A stretch of DNA of 64,000 nucleotides, taken from Exiguobacterium sibiricum 7-3 (GTDB taxonomy: Bacteria > Bacillota > Bacilli > Exiguobacteriales > Exiguobacteriaceae). The translations under genes were made by a program, and so were the position numbers. The notes beneath the pieces are model-generated. The model searched no databases. It was not told the DNA's origin and saw nothing but the letters and a program-made list of their open reading frames with translations. Of the stretch, positions 14,847-24,252 are shown piece by piece. Within the stretch, counting starts at the first letter, position 1; each line of letters starts with the position of its first letter. The stretch lies in contig NZ_KK211190.1 of NCBI RefSeq assembly GCF_000620865.1, forward strand, positions 323,971-387,970. The letters run 5' to 3'.

Positions 14847-15893
14847 ATGAATAATAGAATGCATCAGGCGATGCAATTGGCACGGATGTTAGACGGACAA
14901 ACAAGTCCGAATCCGAGTGTCGGTTGTGTCATTACGAAACATGGAAAAGTGATCGGCTTCGGTGCGCACCGGTTTGCGGGTGGTCCGCACGCGGAAGTCG
15001 AAGCGTTGAAAATGGCAGGAGAGGCGGCGCGCGGTGCCGATCTCTACGTCACGCTTGAACCGTGTAATCATCACGGAAAGACACCGCCGTGCACGGAGGC
15101 GATTTTAGCCTCCGGCATCAAGCGGGTGTTCGTCGCAACGGAAGATCGGCATGCGATCGTCGCCGGACAAGGTATTACACGTCTGCGTGAAGCCGGACTG
15201 ACGGTCGAAGTCGGATTACTGGAGGACGAAGCGGTTCGTTTTTATACACCGTTTTGGCAAAGTCTCGAGCGGAAACGACCGATTGTCACCGTCAAGGTCG
15301 CCCAAAGTTTAAACGGTATCGTGACGACAGGTGAGCAACGCTTTATTACGTCAGTTGCAGCCCGGGCGGCAGGACGTGAGCTGCGGGCCACACATGACGC
15401 CATATTAGTCGGGAGTGAAACGATCTTAGTCGATGATCCCGCATTGACGTTACGCACGGAAGCCGGACCTGAACCGATTCGGATCGTTGTCGATCGCCGC
15501 GGACGGTTGACGGAAACAGCCCAAGTCTTTCGGGACGGCTTGAATCCGACATACTGGCTGACGGAACAGCCGCGTGTCTCGGTTCAATCGAATGTCACGG
15601 TTCTCGTCGGCACGTATACGACACCGAATCAGATTTTAGACATCTTGTACGACCAAGGCATCCGCAGTCTGTTGATTGAAGGAGGACCCACGATTCAGTC
15701 GGCGTTTTTAGAAGTAGATCTTGTCGATCGTCTTGACATCTATCAAGCCCCGTCGGTCTTACAAGGGACGACCGGATTGACGAGCACAATCGAGATTGAA
15801 GACCGGTTTGATTTAACCAACGTCGCGCAAATCGGACAGGATGTGCATCTGCGCTATACGCGGAAAGGAGACGGCTCATGTTCACAGGATTGA
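14847..15893 (+). CDS. ribD: Bifunctional riboflavin deaminase-reductase RibD
   Basis: A 348-aa two-domain cytoplasmic enzyme carrying out the second and third steps of riboflavin synthesis: deamination of the pyrimidine and NADPH reduction of its ribosyl side chain. The deaminase part has the zinc site His48-Ala-Glu50, Cys73 and Cys82 in the PCNHHGKTPPC pattern. The reductase part starts at about 150 with RPIVTVKVAQSLNG and has the NADPH loop LVGSETILVDDP. GAAAGGAGC is placed correctly for the ATG at 14847; upstream frame is leader RNA. It overlaps ribE by 16 bases. Confidence 0.96.
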   Translation: MNNRMHQAMQLARMLDGQTSPNPSVGCVITKHGKVIGFGAHRFAGGPHAEVEALKMAGEAARGADLYVTLEPCNHHGKTPPCTEAILASGIKRVFVATEDRHAIVAGQGITRLREAGLTVEVGLLEDEAVRFYTPFWQSLERKRPIVTVKVAQSLNGIVTTGEQRFITSVAARAAGRELRATHDAILVGSETILVDDPALTLRTEAGPEPIRIVVDRRGRLTETAQVFRDGLNPTYWLTEQPRVSVQSNVTVLVGTYTTPNQILDILYDQGIRSLLIEGGPTIQSAFLEVDLVDRLDIYQAPSVLQGTTGLTSTIEIEDRFDLTNVAQIGQDVHLRYTRKGDGSCSQD

Positions 15894-16504
15894 TTGAAGA
15901 AGTCGGAACGATCAAACGAAAAGTCCCGCGTCCGAACGGTTTAGCACTCGAAATTGAAGCGCAGCATGTCCTTGAAGGAACGAAAATCGGTGACAGTATC
16001 GCCGTCGACGGCATCTGTTTGACGGTCACGGCGATGACTTCGACGGCTTTTACGGCAGATGCCGTTCATGAAACGATTCGGGCGACGTCTCTTCAGACGT
16101 TGCGGGTCGGAACACCAATCCAACTGGAGCGGGCGATGCCGGCGAACGGACGATTCGGCGGTCATTTCGTCAGCGGACATATCGACGGAACAGCACGATT
16201 CTTAAGCCGTCGACCGGATGGTGAAGCGATGGAATACCGCTTTGAGACCGGTGACTGGAGCAAATACTGTATTCCGAAAGGGTCAATCGCGATCAACGGA
16301 ACGAGCTTGACGATTCAACACGTGGAGGCAAACAGTTTGACCATCTCGTTGATTCCGCACTCCCGGCAGGTGACGACATTCGACCGGCTGCAAAGCGGAG
16401 CGCTCGTTAATATCGAATGTGATTTAATGGCGAAACATCTGTATCACTTTACGCAACAGGAACAAAAAACGGATTGGTCGGCATTTTTAGGAGGCGGAGC
16501 ATGA
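15878..16504 (+). CDS. ribE: Riboflavin synthase alpha subunit
   Basis: Converts two 6,7-dimethyl-8-ribityllumazines to riboflavin plus the pyrimidine, 208 aa. Two lumazine-binding repeats are visible: [12 protein letters not shown] with VDGICLTV in the first, and the [13 protein letters not shown] junction with INGTSLTI in the second. It begins inside ribD after GGAGACGG and ends overlapping the ATG of ribBA (ATGA), so the operon is translationally coupled. Confidence 0.97.
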   Translation: MFTGLIEEVGTIKRKVPRPNGLALEIEAQHVLEGTKIGDSIAVDGICLTVTAMTSTAFTADAVHETIRATSLQTLRVGTPIQLERAMPANGRFGGHFVSGHIDGTARFLSRRPDGEAMEYRFETGDWSKYCIPKGSIAINGTSLTIQHVEANSLTISLIPHSRQVTTFDRLQSGALVNIECDLMAKHLYHFTQQEQKTDWSAFLGGGA

Positions 16505-17688
16505 TGAACGGATTTGATCTTGTAGAAGAAGCACTTGAAGAATTAAAACACGGACGTCCGATCATCGTCTGTGACGATGAAAGCCGGGAAAACGAAGGAG
16601 ACCTGATTCTCCTCGCGGAACATGCAACACCGGAACAAATCAACTTCATGATCACATACGGGAAAGGACTCGTCTGTGTTCCGGTCAGCCCGCAACTCGC
16701 AGCCCGGCTCGAGTTGAACCCGATGACGGATCACAATACCGATCCGCACGGAACGGCGTTTACGATCAGCATCGATCACGAAGAAGCAAAGACCGGCATC
16801 AGTGCCGCGGAACGCGCGTTGACGATTCAACGGATGCTGACGGACGGGGCAAAACAATTTAAGCGTCCCGGTCACATCTTTCCCCTAATCGCCAAAGAGG
16901 GCGGTGTCCGTGAACGGCGCGGTCATACGGAAGCCGGAGTAGATTTGGCACGGCTTGCCGGAAGTGCCGAAGCTGCCGTCATTTGTGAAATCATCTTAGA
17001 AGACGGGACGATGGCGCGTGTAGACGACTTGTTGACGTATAAAGAAGTCCACGGACTGAAGATGATCACGATTGACGCGCTCGTCACGTATCTCGAACGC
17101 CCCGTCCGGCGGGAAGCGGACGTTTTGCTTCCGGCAGCACACGGTGCGTTTCGGATGCTCGGTTATACGACGCCTGATCAAAAAGAACACGTCACCGTCT
17201 TATCGGGAGAACCGGAAGACGGGATGCTCGTCCGGCTGCATTCGGAATGTCTGACGGGAGATGTCTTCGGATCAAAACGCTGTGATTGCGGTCCGCAACT
17301 TGACGCGGCACTGGCACGTATCGGACATGAAGGCGGAGCTGTTCTCTACCTGCGGCAAGAGGGGCGGGGAATCGGCTTGATGGCGAAACTGAAAGCTTAT
17401 GAGTTACAGGAACAGGGACTCGATACGGTTGAAGCGAATCACGCACTCGGGTATGCGACAGACTTACGCGATTACACCGTTGCGGCTGCGATGTTGCACG
17501 ATTTAGGTGTGACGAAAATTCGGCTGATGACGAATAATCCGGAAAAACAACAGGCACTGGAACGACACGGCATCACCGTGCTTGAGCGGATCCCGCTTGA
17601 GATTGCACCGGTCCCGGAAAACAAGCAGTATCTGCAGACCAAACAAACGAAACTCGGGCATCTGCTCGACATCCAAGGAGGACAATAA
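16501..17688 (+). CDS. ribBA: Bifunctional DHBP synthase / GTP cyclohydrolase II RibBA
   Basis: A fusion of 395 aa supplying both precursors of riboflavin. The N-terminal 3,4-dihydroxy-2-butanone-4-phosphate synthase has the acidic loop [11 protein letters not shown] (25-35) and the HTEAGVDL block. The C-terminal GTP cyclohydrolase II has the zinc cysteines Cys250, Cys261 and Cys263, then RQEGRGIGL and the MTNNPEK substrate motif. AGGAGG lies six bases before the ATG at 16501; an upstream GTG in the same frame is not needed. Both domains look intact. Confidence 0.97.
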   Translation: MMNGFDLVEEALEELKHGRPIIVCDDESRENEGDLILLAEHATPEQINFMITYGKGLVCVPVSPQLAARLELNPMTDHNTDPHGTAFTISIDHEEAKTGISAAERALTIQRMLTDGAKQFKRPGHIFPLIAKEGGVRERRGHTEAGVDLARLAGSAEAAVICEIILEDGTMARVDDLLTYKEVHGLKMITIDALVTYLERPVRREADVLLPAAHGAFRMLGYTTPDQKEHVTVLSGEPEDGMLVRLHSECLTGDVFGSKRCDCGPQLDAALARIGHEGGAVLYLRQEGRGIGLMAKLKAYELQEQGLDTVEANHALGYATDLRDYTVAAAMLHDLGVTKIRLMTNNPEKQQALERHGITVLERIPLEIAPVPENKQYLQTKQTKLGHLLDIQGGQ

Positions 17689-17689
17689 C

Positions 17690-18148
17690 ATGGTATTCGA
17701 AGGATTTTTAACAGGTGAAGGACTACGCGTCGCAATCGTCGCAGCACGGTTTAATGAATTGATCACATCAAAATTAGTTGGAGGCGCAAACGATGCGTTC
17801 CGTCGACACGGTGTCGCGGCGGATGCTGTCGATACGGCATGGGTGCCGGGAGCGTTTGAGATTCCGCTCGTCGCAGAGAAGCTCGCGAAAAGCGGAAACT
17901 ATGATGCTGTCATCACACTCGGTGCCGTCATCCGCGGCGCGACATCCCACTACGATTATGTTTGTAACGAAGTCGCGAAAGGGGTCGCAGGTGCGTCACG
18001 TGAAACGGGAGTTCCGATTATCTTTGGTGTCCTGACAACGGATTCGATCGAACAGGCTGTCGAACGGGCAGGAACGAAAGCGGGCAACAAAGGATATGAA
18101 GCGGCGGTTTCAGCGATTGAGATGGCGAATCTGTTACGGACCATTTGA
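17690..18148 (+). CDS. ribH: 6,7-dimethyl-8-ribityllumazine synthase RibH
   Basis: Lumazine synthase of 152 aa that condenses the RibBA- and RibD-derived intermediates and forms icosahedral shells in Bacillus. [20 protein letters not shown] and [15 protein letters not shown], with the catalytic His, are present. The ribosome binding site AAGGAGGACAATAAC is directly before the ATG. It is the last gene of the FMN-regulated operon and is followed by a terminator. Confidence 0.97.
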   Translation: MVFEGFLTGEGLRVAIVAARFNELITSKLVGGANDAFRRHGVAADAVDTAWVPGAFEIPLVAEKLAKSGNYDAVITLGAVIRGATSHYDYVCNEVAKGVAGASRETGVPIIFGVLTTDSIEQAVERAGTKAGNKGYEAAVSAIEMANLLRTI

Positions 18149-18168
18149 TGAAGGAAAACGTAAGGCTT

Positions 18169-18204
18169 GAGACCTGTTTCTGATGGAAGCAGGTTTCTTT
18201 TTTG
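18169..18204 (+). terminator. Terminator of the rib operon
   Basis: GAGACCTG pairs with CAGGTTTC (one wobble) followed by TTTTTTG. Confidence 0.82.
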
Positions 18205-18278
18205 TCTCCCGCGCAGGACTTTGAATGCTCTATCCCTAATGGAAGGAGAAGGACTTTTTCATGAAGGAGGAAAGGTAC

Positions 18279-20921
18279 ATGATCAGTCTTAAAAAATCGT
18301 ATTATCTGCCGGGTATCTTAATTTTCATTACGATGTACTACCTGTGGATTATTCTTTTGGAGGACCGACCGGCGCTTTTGGCTTGGGGAAGCAATCTGTT
18401 CTCGATCATCGGCTGTTTGCTGGCAACGATTCTTCTGTTGCAGGCGCACCGGACGTTCCGTCAACAAGAAGGGCGGTTTTTTCTGTATTTGGCGTTCGGG
18501 ACGGGGAGTTATCTGATTGCCGAATTGGTTTGGATGTCCTATGAAAATATTTTGCGTATGGATGTCCCCTTTCCAGGCGTGTCGGATGTTTTTTACATCT
18601 TACAATCGGTTTGTTTTTTAGCCGCTTTTTTACATTTGATTCGCCGGCACGTCACGAAAAACCGGCTGATCAGTTTTATCTTCGATATTGCCATCGTCAT
18701 GACGGTCGCCGTCACCTACAGCTGGTTTTTCTTGATTCGTCCCCTGTTCGATACACCGTTTGCGTCACGTGGTGAGGTGATTTTAGCGTTTGCTTATCCG
18801 ATGTGTGACATCGTGCTTCTGTTTTGTATGATCAGCATTTATTATCTGTTTGAGAAAAAAGAGTGGCGCGAACGGATCCGTTTGTTCCAATTCTTGTTTT
18901 TAGGACTTTTACTGCAGGTTATTGCTGACACGATGTTTGTCTATATGACGACCGTCAGTGGCAATGAGGCGGTTCGCTTGATCGATCCGTTATTCATCCT
19001 CGGATTATTAATGGTCGGTGTAGCGGGGCATGTCAGCAAATCAGTAAGTGCGAACGAGCCGAGTGACAGACAGCAACGGAGTACGGTGCAACTCGGGAAA
19101 CTGTTTTTGCCGTATTTGCTCGTCATCGTCCTGTTTTCAACGATGGCCCTGTACGCACGGCGTGACGAAGCCTTGAACGGGTTGATGATTGGCTGCGCGA
19201 TTACGATTCTGTTGATTTTAATTCGGCAAATTTTGATGATTTTGAGTAATCACGAATTAATAGAAGAAATTCATCATAAGGCAGACGAACTTGAAGAGAG
19301 TGAAGAGCGGTATAAGTCATTGTTTACGTATCATCCGGATGCCGTCTACTCGCTGGATCTGAAAGGGCGCATCAAAAGTGCCAATCCGTCCTTTGAAAAA
19401 CTGACGGAGCAAAGTGCGGACCAGCTGGTCGGCAAATCCTATCAACAGCTGATGGAACAACAAGCAGCGGCTGATGAGGAGATGACGGCGCATCAATTTG
19501 AAACGACATTTCGCAAATCGGGCGGGACGGATGTTTTGCTGAACGTAACAAACATTCCGATTCGTGTCCGGGACCGGTTTGTTGGCATCTATGGAATCGG
19601 TCAGGATATTACGCGGGTGCGGGAAAATGAATTGAAAATTCGCCGTCTTGCTTATTACGATCATTTGACCGGAGCGATCAACCGAACGTACTTTGAAGAA
19701 GTGCTTCATCATTTGGTAGAAGTGGAACAGGACGATGAAACGATCATCTTGTGCTTCATCGATTTGGATGACTTCAAACTCGTTAATGACTCGTTTGGCC
19801 ACCACGTCGGAGATCAGTTATTGATTCAAGTCGCAAGCCGCTTACAAGAGGTGACAGAGCCGGACGATCTGGTTGCGCGTCAAGGTGGGGATGAATTTAC
19901 GGTCATTTTGCGTCATGTCGCATCGGAAACGGACGGACGGATCCGGACGACCCGACTGCTCGAACGGTTACGCATGACCTATACGATTGATGAGATTGAA
20001 CTGATTTCGAACCCAAGTATCGGAGCCGTCGGTTATCAGCGGACAACCGACAAGCCGATCGTGACGTTGTTGAAACAAGCCGATTTAGCGATGTATCAGG
20101 CCAAATCAAGCGGCGGGAAATCGATTATCTTCTTTGAAGATATTGCGGAGAAGGCGTCGTACCGATTGCGGCTCGAATCCGAATTGCCGGTTGCGATCGA
20201 TACGAATCAACTGGTTTTGTATTATCAACCGCAAGTCGATACGGTAACGTACCGGATGGTCGGTGTCGAAGGGTTGATCCGCTGGAATCATCCGGAACTC
20301 GGTATGATTGCCCCAAACGATTTCATTCCGATGGCAGAAGAGGCCGGGATGATCATTCGTTTAGGCGAATGGGTGTTACGCGAAGGATTTTTACAGGCGA
20401 AGCAGTGGGAAGATGCCGGCTTGACCTTGAAGGTCGGACTGAACGTCTCGATGCAACAGTTCCACCATCCGACGTTTGTCCTGACACTTGTTCGACTTGT
20501 CGAAGAGACACAGGTCGATCCGACCAGAATTGATCTTGAAATCACGGAAGTCTCGGCCGTGGAAGATATTGAGGAAACGGTCGAGACGATGAACCGGTTA
20601 AAAGAGCTTGGTTTTACGATTTCAATTGACGACTTCGGCACCGGCTATTCTTCCTTGTCCCGACTGGCTGATTTTCCGATTGATACGCTAAAGATTCCAC
20701 GCGAGTTCGTCGAAAAAATCCAGCCGGCAACAACGGGCTACTCGATGATCTCTTCGATCATCCACTTGGCGAAATCGCTTGAGCTCGAAGTCATCGCGGA
20801 AGGAGTCGAGACGCTGGAACAGGTCAATGTCCTCAATCGGTTGGAATGTTCACGGATGCAGGGGTATTACTTCGGTCGTCCGATGCCGCACGAACAGATT
20901 CCGGCGTTGTATCAAAAATAG
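18279..20921 (+). CDS. Membrane PAS-GGDEF-EAL cyclic-di-GMP protein
   Basis: An 880-aa signalling protein. The first 325 residues hold about nine or ten hydrophobic segments, a membrane sensor of unrecognised type. PAS spans about 342-455. The diguanylate cyclase domain (455-620) keeps GGDEF at 536-540; no RxxD inhibitory site is seen (EPDD is there). The phosphodiesterase domain (630-870) has EGL at 664-666, NVSMQQF, LEITEV, DDFGTGY (784-790) and AEGVE (840-844); KIP replaces the common KID. Both domains could be active. Two in-frame ATGs, each with its own AAGGAG-type site, lie 18 bases apart; the second is chosen. It is a single-gene unit. Confidence 0.93.
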   Translation: MISLKKSYYLPGILIFITMYYLWIILLEDRPALLAWGSNLFSIIGCLLATILLLQAHRTFRQQEGRFFLYLAFGTGSYLIAELVWMSYENILRMDVPFPGVSDVFYILQSVCFLAAFLHLIRRHVTKNRLISFIFDIAIVMTVAVTYSWFFLIRPLFDTPFASRGEVILAFAYPMCDIVLLFCMISIYYLFEKKEWRERIRLFQFLFLGLLLQVIADTMFVYMTTVSGNEAVRLIDPLFILGLLMVGVAGHVSKSVSANEPSDRQQRSTVQLGKLFLPYLLVIVLFSTMALYARRDEALNGLMIGCAITILLILIRQILMILSNHELIEEIHHKADELEESEERYKSLFTYHPDAVYSLDLKGRIKSANPSFEKLTEQSADQLVGKSYQQLMEQQAAADEEMTAHQFETTFRKSGGTDVLLNVTNIPIRVRDRFVGIYGIGQDITRVRENELKIRRLAYYDHLTGAINRTYFEEVLHHLVEVEQDDETIILCFIDLDDFKLVNDSFGHHVGDQLLIQVASRLQEVTEPDDLVARQGGDEFTVILRHVASETDGRIRTTRLLERLRMTYTIDEIELISNPSIGAVGYQRTTDKPIVTLLKQADLAMYQAKSSGGKSIIFFEDIAEKASYRLRLESELPVAIDTNQLVLYYQPQVDTVTYRMVGVEGLIRWNHPELGMIAPNDFIPMAEEAGMIIRLGEWVLREGFLQAKQWEDAGLTLKVGLNVSMQQFHHPTFVLTLVRLVEETQVDPTRIDLEITEVSAVEDIEETVETMNRLKELGFTISIDDFGTGYSSLSRLADFPIDTLKIPREFVEKIQPATTGYSMISSIIHLAKSLELEVIAEGVETLEQVNVLNRLECSRMQGYYFGRPMPHEQIPALYQK

Positions 20922-20965
20922 GCAATCCCTTCCGTATTATGCGGAAAGGATTGCCTGTTTTTTTG
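20920..20965. terminator. Bidirectional terminator
   Basis: GGCAATCCCTTCCG and CGGAAAGGATTGCC form a stem with one bulge; T runs on both strands serve the GGDEF-EAL gene and the minus-strand lipoprotein gene. Confidence 0.9.
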
Positions 20966-20968
20966 TTC

Positions 20969-21622
20969 TCACTTGAGTGTTGTTGAGACCGAAACGCCTT
21001 TTTCGAGGACGTCGCGTTTCCCGTTCAGGACGTCACTGGTCAATAATTCAACGGACTCGAGCGGTTGTTCGATGATGAAGCCAAAGTTACCGGTCCGTGT
21101 CTCGGACGGCGCGTATGTCGTCGCGAGTGACTCGAGGTAGACATCGTCCCCGATCGTCTTCTCAGTCTTAGCGTCGAGTTTAAAATGGGCAACAGGGTTA
21201 AAGGTGACCGGTTCGTCACCTGTATTCGTGATTGTCACACGCGTCTTGACGAGGTCGAAGGATTCGTCATGGGTGAAGCCGTGGAAAAAGTCAATCATCC
21301 CGTAACTGGGACGGGCATGGAACACCTTCATTTCTTCAATCTTCATCGTGATTGGTCCGATGGTTCGTGTCACATCAGGACGGACGATTTGTTTTAATGT
21401 CAGTTCACCTTTATCGTCGGATACCGATTGGTTGACGGTCGTCAGTTTACGGTCATCTGGTAATTGCGGGTTCGGGACATACGTGGCAGACTTCTCGATC
21501 GATACCGGTGTCTCCTGTTTCGGGACCGATTTCTCTGACGACTTTTCTTGTATGGTGTCTGGCGCATTGCCGCAACCCGAAAGAATCGTCCCGAGCATCA
21601 AGGCAGCAAGTATCTGTTTCAT
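20969..21622 (-). CDS. Lipoprotein with DUF4352-like domain, in phoA operon
   Basis: A membrane-anchored extracellular lipoprotein of 217 aa. The signal peptide ends in the lipobox ILSGC (Cys at 17). A charged low-complexity stretch (20-50) leads to a beta-rich domain: VKTRVTITNTGDEPVTFNP and NFGFIIEQPLESVEL resemble the Ig-like DUF4352/telokin-like domains of many Firmicute lipoproteins. AAGGAGAC precedes the ATG. It starts 11 bases after the alkaline phosphatase stop codon, so the two share a transcript and presumably phosphate control. Function beyond this is unknown. Confidence 0.85.
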   Translation of the reverse strand: MKQILAALMLGTILSGCGNAPDTIQEKSSEKSVPKQETPVSIEKSATYVPNPQLPDDRKLTTVNQSVSDDKGELTLKQIVRPDVTRTIGPITMKIEEMKVFHARPSYGMIDFFHGFTHDESFDLVKTRVTITNTGDEPVTFNPVAHFKLDAKTEKTIGDDVYLESLATTYAPSETRTGNFGFIIEQPLESVELLTSDVLNGKRDVLEKGVSVSTTLK

Positions 21623-21633
21623 GGAAAGTCTCC

Positions 21634-22992
21634 TTATTTCTTCGATTTCAACAGATCGAAGATGATTTTGGCGTGATCCGTATTATCGACTTGACCGGCG
21701 AATCGTTCTTTCGCTGGACCAAAGGCATAGACGGGGACATCTTCCCCGGTGTGTCCACCTGTCGTCCAGCCTGTGTGTGAGCGCTGATTGAAGATATCTT
21801 CAATCGCATTATCGACGTCTAGTACTTTCTTCGACTCCGCGGCACGTGAAACGGACTGGATTTCGTCTTCCGTCAAGGCGAGTCGATTTTGGTCGATGTA
21901 CGTCGTCAAGGTTTTCCGGACATCTGCGCCTTCAATGATTTTTGCCGCCATGAAGTCCGGCGTCTTTTTCGCAGCCTTGATCGGCTCGGCGAACCAGTTG
22001 TAGATGCCGTCTGCTCCGATCGAGTAACCACCGGTCGAATGGTCGGCTGTTGCGACGACGAGTGTGTGTTTATCTTTTTTCGCAAAAGCGATTGCTGCTT
22101 TGAAGGCCCGTTCGAAGTCTTCCATTTCACTCATGGCACCGACGATGTCATTGTCATGACCGGCCCAGTCGATTTGGCTTCCTTCGACCATCAGGAAGAA
22201 ACCTTTTTTGTTCGAATCAAGACGTTTGATGGCCGAGTTCGTCATCTGTTCGAGAGATGGAACGGTATTCTCGCGATCGATTCGTTTTGGCAATCCTCCG
22301 TCCGCGAACAGACCAAGAACTTGTTTGTTCTTATCCGCCTGCATTTGATCAAGATCCGTGACGTAGCTGTAACCGTCTTTCTTAAACGATTTCGTCAAAT
22401 CGACATCCGGGCGGACAAAGTTCGATTTCCCGCCGCCGAGGAGGACGTCAATCTTGTGTTTGCCATTGACCCGCTCCTTGAAATAATCGTCGGCGATGGC
22501 GTTCATGTTCTTGCGATTCTCGTCATGCGCCCCGAACGAGGCCGGCGTCGCATGCGTGATTTCGGATGTCGCGACGAGTCCTGTCGATTTGCCGCGTTGC
22601 TTCGCCGCTTCGAGAACAGTTTTGACTTCTGATTTGTCGTTATCGACCGCAATCGCTGCATTATATGTTTTGACACCGGACGACATTGCCGTCGCGGCAG
22701 ACGCCGAGTCGGTGATGTTTTGCTCCGGGTCTTCCGGATAAGTCATCTGTTGACCGACAAGATATTTATCGAATGCTGTTTTCTCAGCGATTGGCGTCGT
22801 TGGATCGTTTTTGAGATAACGGTGAGCAGACGTATACGAGACACCCATCCCGTCTCCAATCAAAAAGATGACGTTCCGGATTTCCGGGGATTTGGATGAT
22901 TTTGTTTTTGCCTCGGCGTCATCTGTCGAGATCATCGTGCTAAGGGATAATGTCGATAATGCCACAATCGGGATGATTCGTTTCAACTTCAT
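21634..22992 (-). CDS. Secreted alkaline phosphatase
   Basis: An exported phosphomonoesterase of 452 aa that releases phosphate from organic esters outside the cell. A signal peptide ends near DDAEA (about 28). VIFLIGDGMG holds the first metal Asp; TDSASAATAMSSG holds the nucleophile Ser; THATPASFGAHD, EGSQIDWAGHDND, TADHSTGG and TGGHTGEDVP provide the remaining zinc and magnesium ligands. The length and motifs match Bacillus PhoA/PhoB enzymes. AAGGAGG lies eight bases before the ATG, and a PhoP-like box lies about 65-105 bases upstream. The downstream lipoprotein is co-transcribed. Confidence 0.96.
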   Translation of the reverse strand: MKLKRIIPIVALSTLSLSTMISTDDAEAKTKSSKSPEIRNVIFLIGDGMGVSYTSAHRYLKNDPTTPIAEKTAFDKYLVGQQMTYPEDPEQNITDSASAATAMSSGVKTYNAAIAVDNDKSEVKTVLEAAKQRGKSTGLVATSEITHATPASFGAHDENRKNMNAIADDYFKERVNGKHKIDVLLGGGKSNFVRPDVDLTKSFKKDGYSYVTDLDQMQADKNKQVLGLFADGGLPKRIDRENTVPSLEQMTNSAIKRLDSNKKGFFLMVEGSQIDWAGHDNDIVGAMSEMEDFERAFKAAIAFAKKDKHTLVVATADHSTGGYSIGADGIYNWFAEPIKAAKKTPDFMAAKIIEGADVRKTLTTYIDQNRLALTEDEIQSVSRAAESKKVLDVDNAIEDIFNQRSHTGWTTGGHTGEDVPVYAFGPAKERFAGQVDNTDHAKIIFDLLKSKK

Positions 22993-23057
22993 GGATGGTT
23001 CCTCCTTCAGGAAAATGAGTACGGTTCAGATCTACAGGACTAACTCTAGCTTTGGAC

Positions 23058-23095
23058 TGTAAAACGAACGTTTGACCGGTGTAAAGTTTTGTTAA
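23058..23095 (-). promoter_or_regulatory. PhoP-type box upstream of the alkaline phosphatase
   Basis: On the minus strand TTAACA (23095-23090), TTTACA (23085-23080), TCAAAC (23075-23070) and TTTACA (23063-23058) follow one another with 4-6 base gaps. This fits the B. subtilis PhoP pattern of TTHACA repeats about one helical turn apart. Confidence 0.6.
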
Positions 23096-23246
23096 GAATC
23101 AAAGTTTAAAATTTACGTTGGACAGATGGACGTTAAGTTTGATGAGTAAAAAAGAGTCAGAACGGTAATAAGATAAGAAGTGGTTTTGAAACATTTTCCA
23201 GTGACAGATCGTAAAGAAAGATAATCTGTTTGAAGGAGGAATGACG

Positions 23247-24056
23247 GTGAAGAAGACAAGGTGGATGACGATCGGGCTCCTCACGGCAACGATTGGATTA
23301 GCAGGGTGTAATGACCAGACGATAGAAGATGGTCAAGGGGAGAACGGGTCGAAACAGCTTTCGAATACGGAGTTGCTGAAAAAAGCATCGAATGCGCAAG
23401 AAGACATTAAATCGTTCCGGATGGAAGGAACGACGGCATCGGATGTTGGCGACATGACGGTGGATCAGAGTGTAACGGTCGATCTGATTCAAGAACCGCT
23501 CGCAATGCATCAGACAGTTAATATGAAAAACCCGCAAGATGGAAAAGATCTTCAGGTGGAAAGTTATATCATGGATGATAAGTTGTACCTCTCTCAAAAT
23601 GATCAGTGGTTTGTTCAGGATGCATCCCAACTCGGTGAGATGATGAATCAGATGAAATCAACCGTCTCAACAGATAAAAACCTGCAATTATTGAAAAAAT
23701 ATAAAGACAGCTGGACAGTTAAAAAGAGCGGTAACGTCTATCAAGTAGATGTGGATTTAAAAGGGGATCAGTTGAAAGCGTTTATGAAGGATTCCCTGGA
23801 ACAGTCCGGGCAATTTAATCAAATGAAAGAGGTCATGGATCAAATTGAGTATAAAAAGATGGTCTACTCGATGACCTATGACGCAAAAACCTACTATCCA
23901 AAAACGATGGATATGGAGATGGAGTTTGCGGTTGACGGGAAAACGGACTTTTCGATGAAAAACGAATCGACGTTCTCGAAATTTAATGAAATTCAGTCGA
24001 TTGAATTGCCGGCGGAAGCAAAAGATGCCCAGGAATTACCGAGTGCAAATCAATAA
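23247..24056 (+). CDS. Lipoprotein, DUF6612-like
   Basis: An extracellular lipoprotein of 269 aa. The GTG at 23247 is preferred because AAGGAGG is seven bases ahead; the ATG two codons earlier is too close. The signal peptide has positive KKTR, a hydrophobic core and lipobox LAGC. The mature part is rich in Met, Gln and charged residues and has the layout of LppX/LolA-like shells: FRMEGTTAS, VESYIMDDKLYL and MTYDAKTYYPKTMDMEM are strands found in the DUF6612 family. No function is known. It stands alone, divergent from phoA. Confidence 0.8.
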   Translation: MKKTRWMTIGLLTATIGLAGCNDQTIEDGQGENGSKQLSNTELLKKASNAQEDIKSFRMEGTTASDVGDMTVDQSVTVDLIQEPLAMHQTVNMKNPQDGKDLQVESYIMDDKLYLSQNDQWFVQDASQLGEMMNQMKSTVSTDKNLQLLKKYKDSWTVKKSGNVYQVDVDLKGDQLKAFMKDSLEQSGQFNQMKEVMDQIEYKKMVYSMTYDAKTYYPKTMDMEMEFAVDGKTDFSMKNESTFSKFNEIQSIELPAEAKDAQELPSANQ

Positions 24057-24076
24057 GTATCGTAACAGATAAAAAG

Positions 24077-24112
24077 CAAACGTCTTTTGGGTTCTCCCCG
24101 AGAAGGCGTTTG
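24077..24112 (+). terminator. Possible weak terminator
   Basis: CAAACGTCTT pairs with AAGGCGTTTG (ten pairs, one wobble), but the following TTGTGATG is not a good T run. Confidence 0.4.
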
Positions 24113-24252
24113 TTGTGATGATTTAATCATTTCTAAACTATTAAAAAATATAAGTTGCGCAATCCTATGCATCTGAAATTAAGTGTTGACAATTATCTGT
24201 AAATTCTGAAAAAATAGAAAAGTACATACCGGATTGAAGGAGGGGAAACAGA

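Noticed and set aside
20687-20700. KIP in place of KID as loss of EAL activity in the membrane GGDEF-EAL protein
   Set aside because: The residues known to hold metal and substrate (E of EGL, N, E, DD, K, E) are intact, so this single change does not justify calling it inactive.
21889-22632. A 247-codon plus-strand frame
   Set aside because: Antisense to the alkaline phosphatase gene, without a ribosome binding site or family resemblance.
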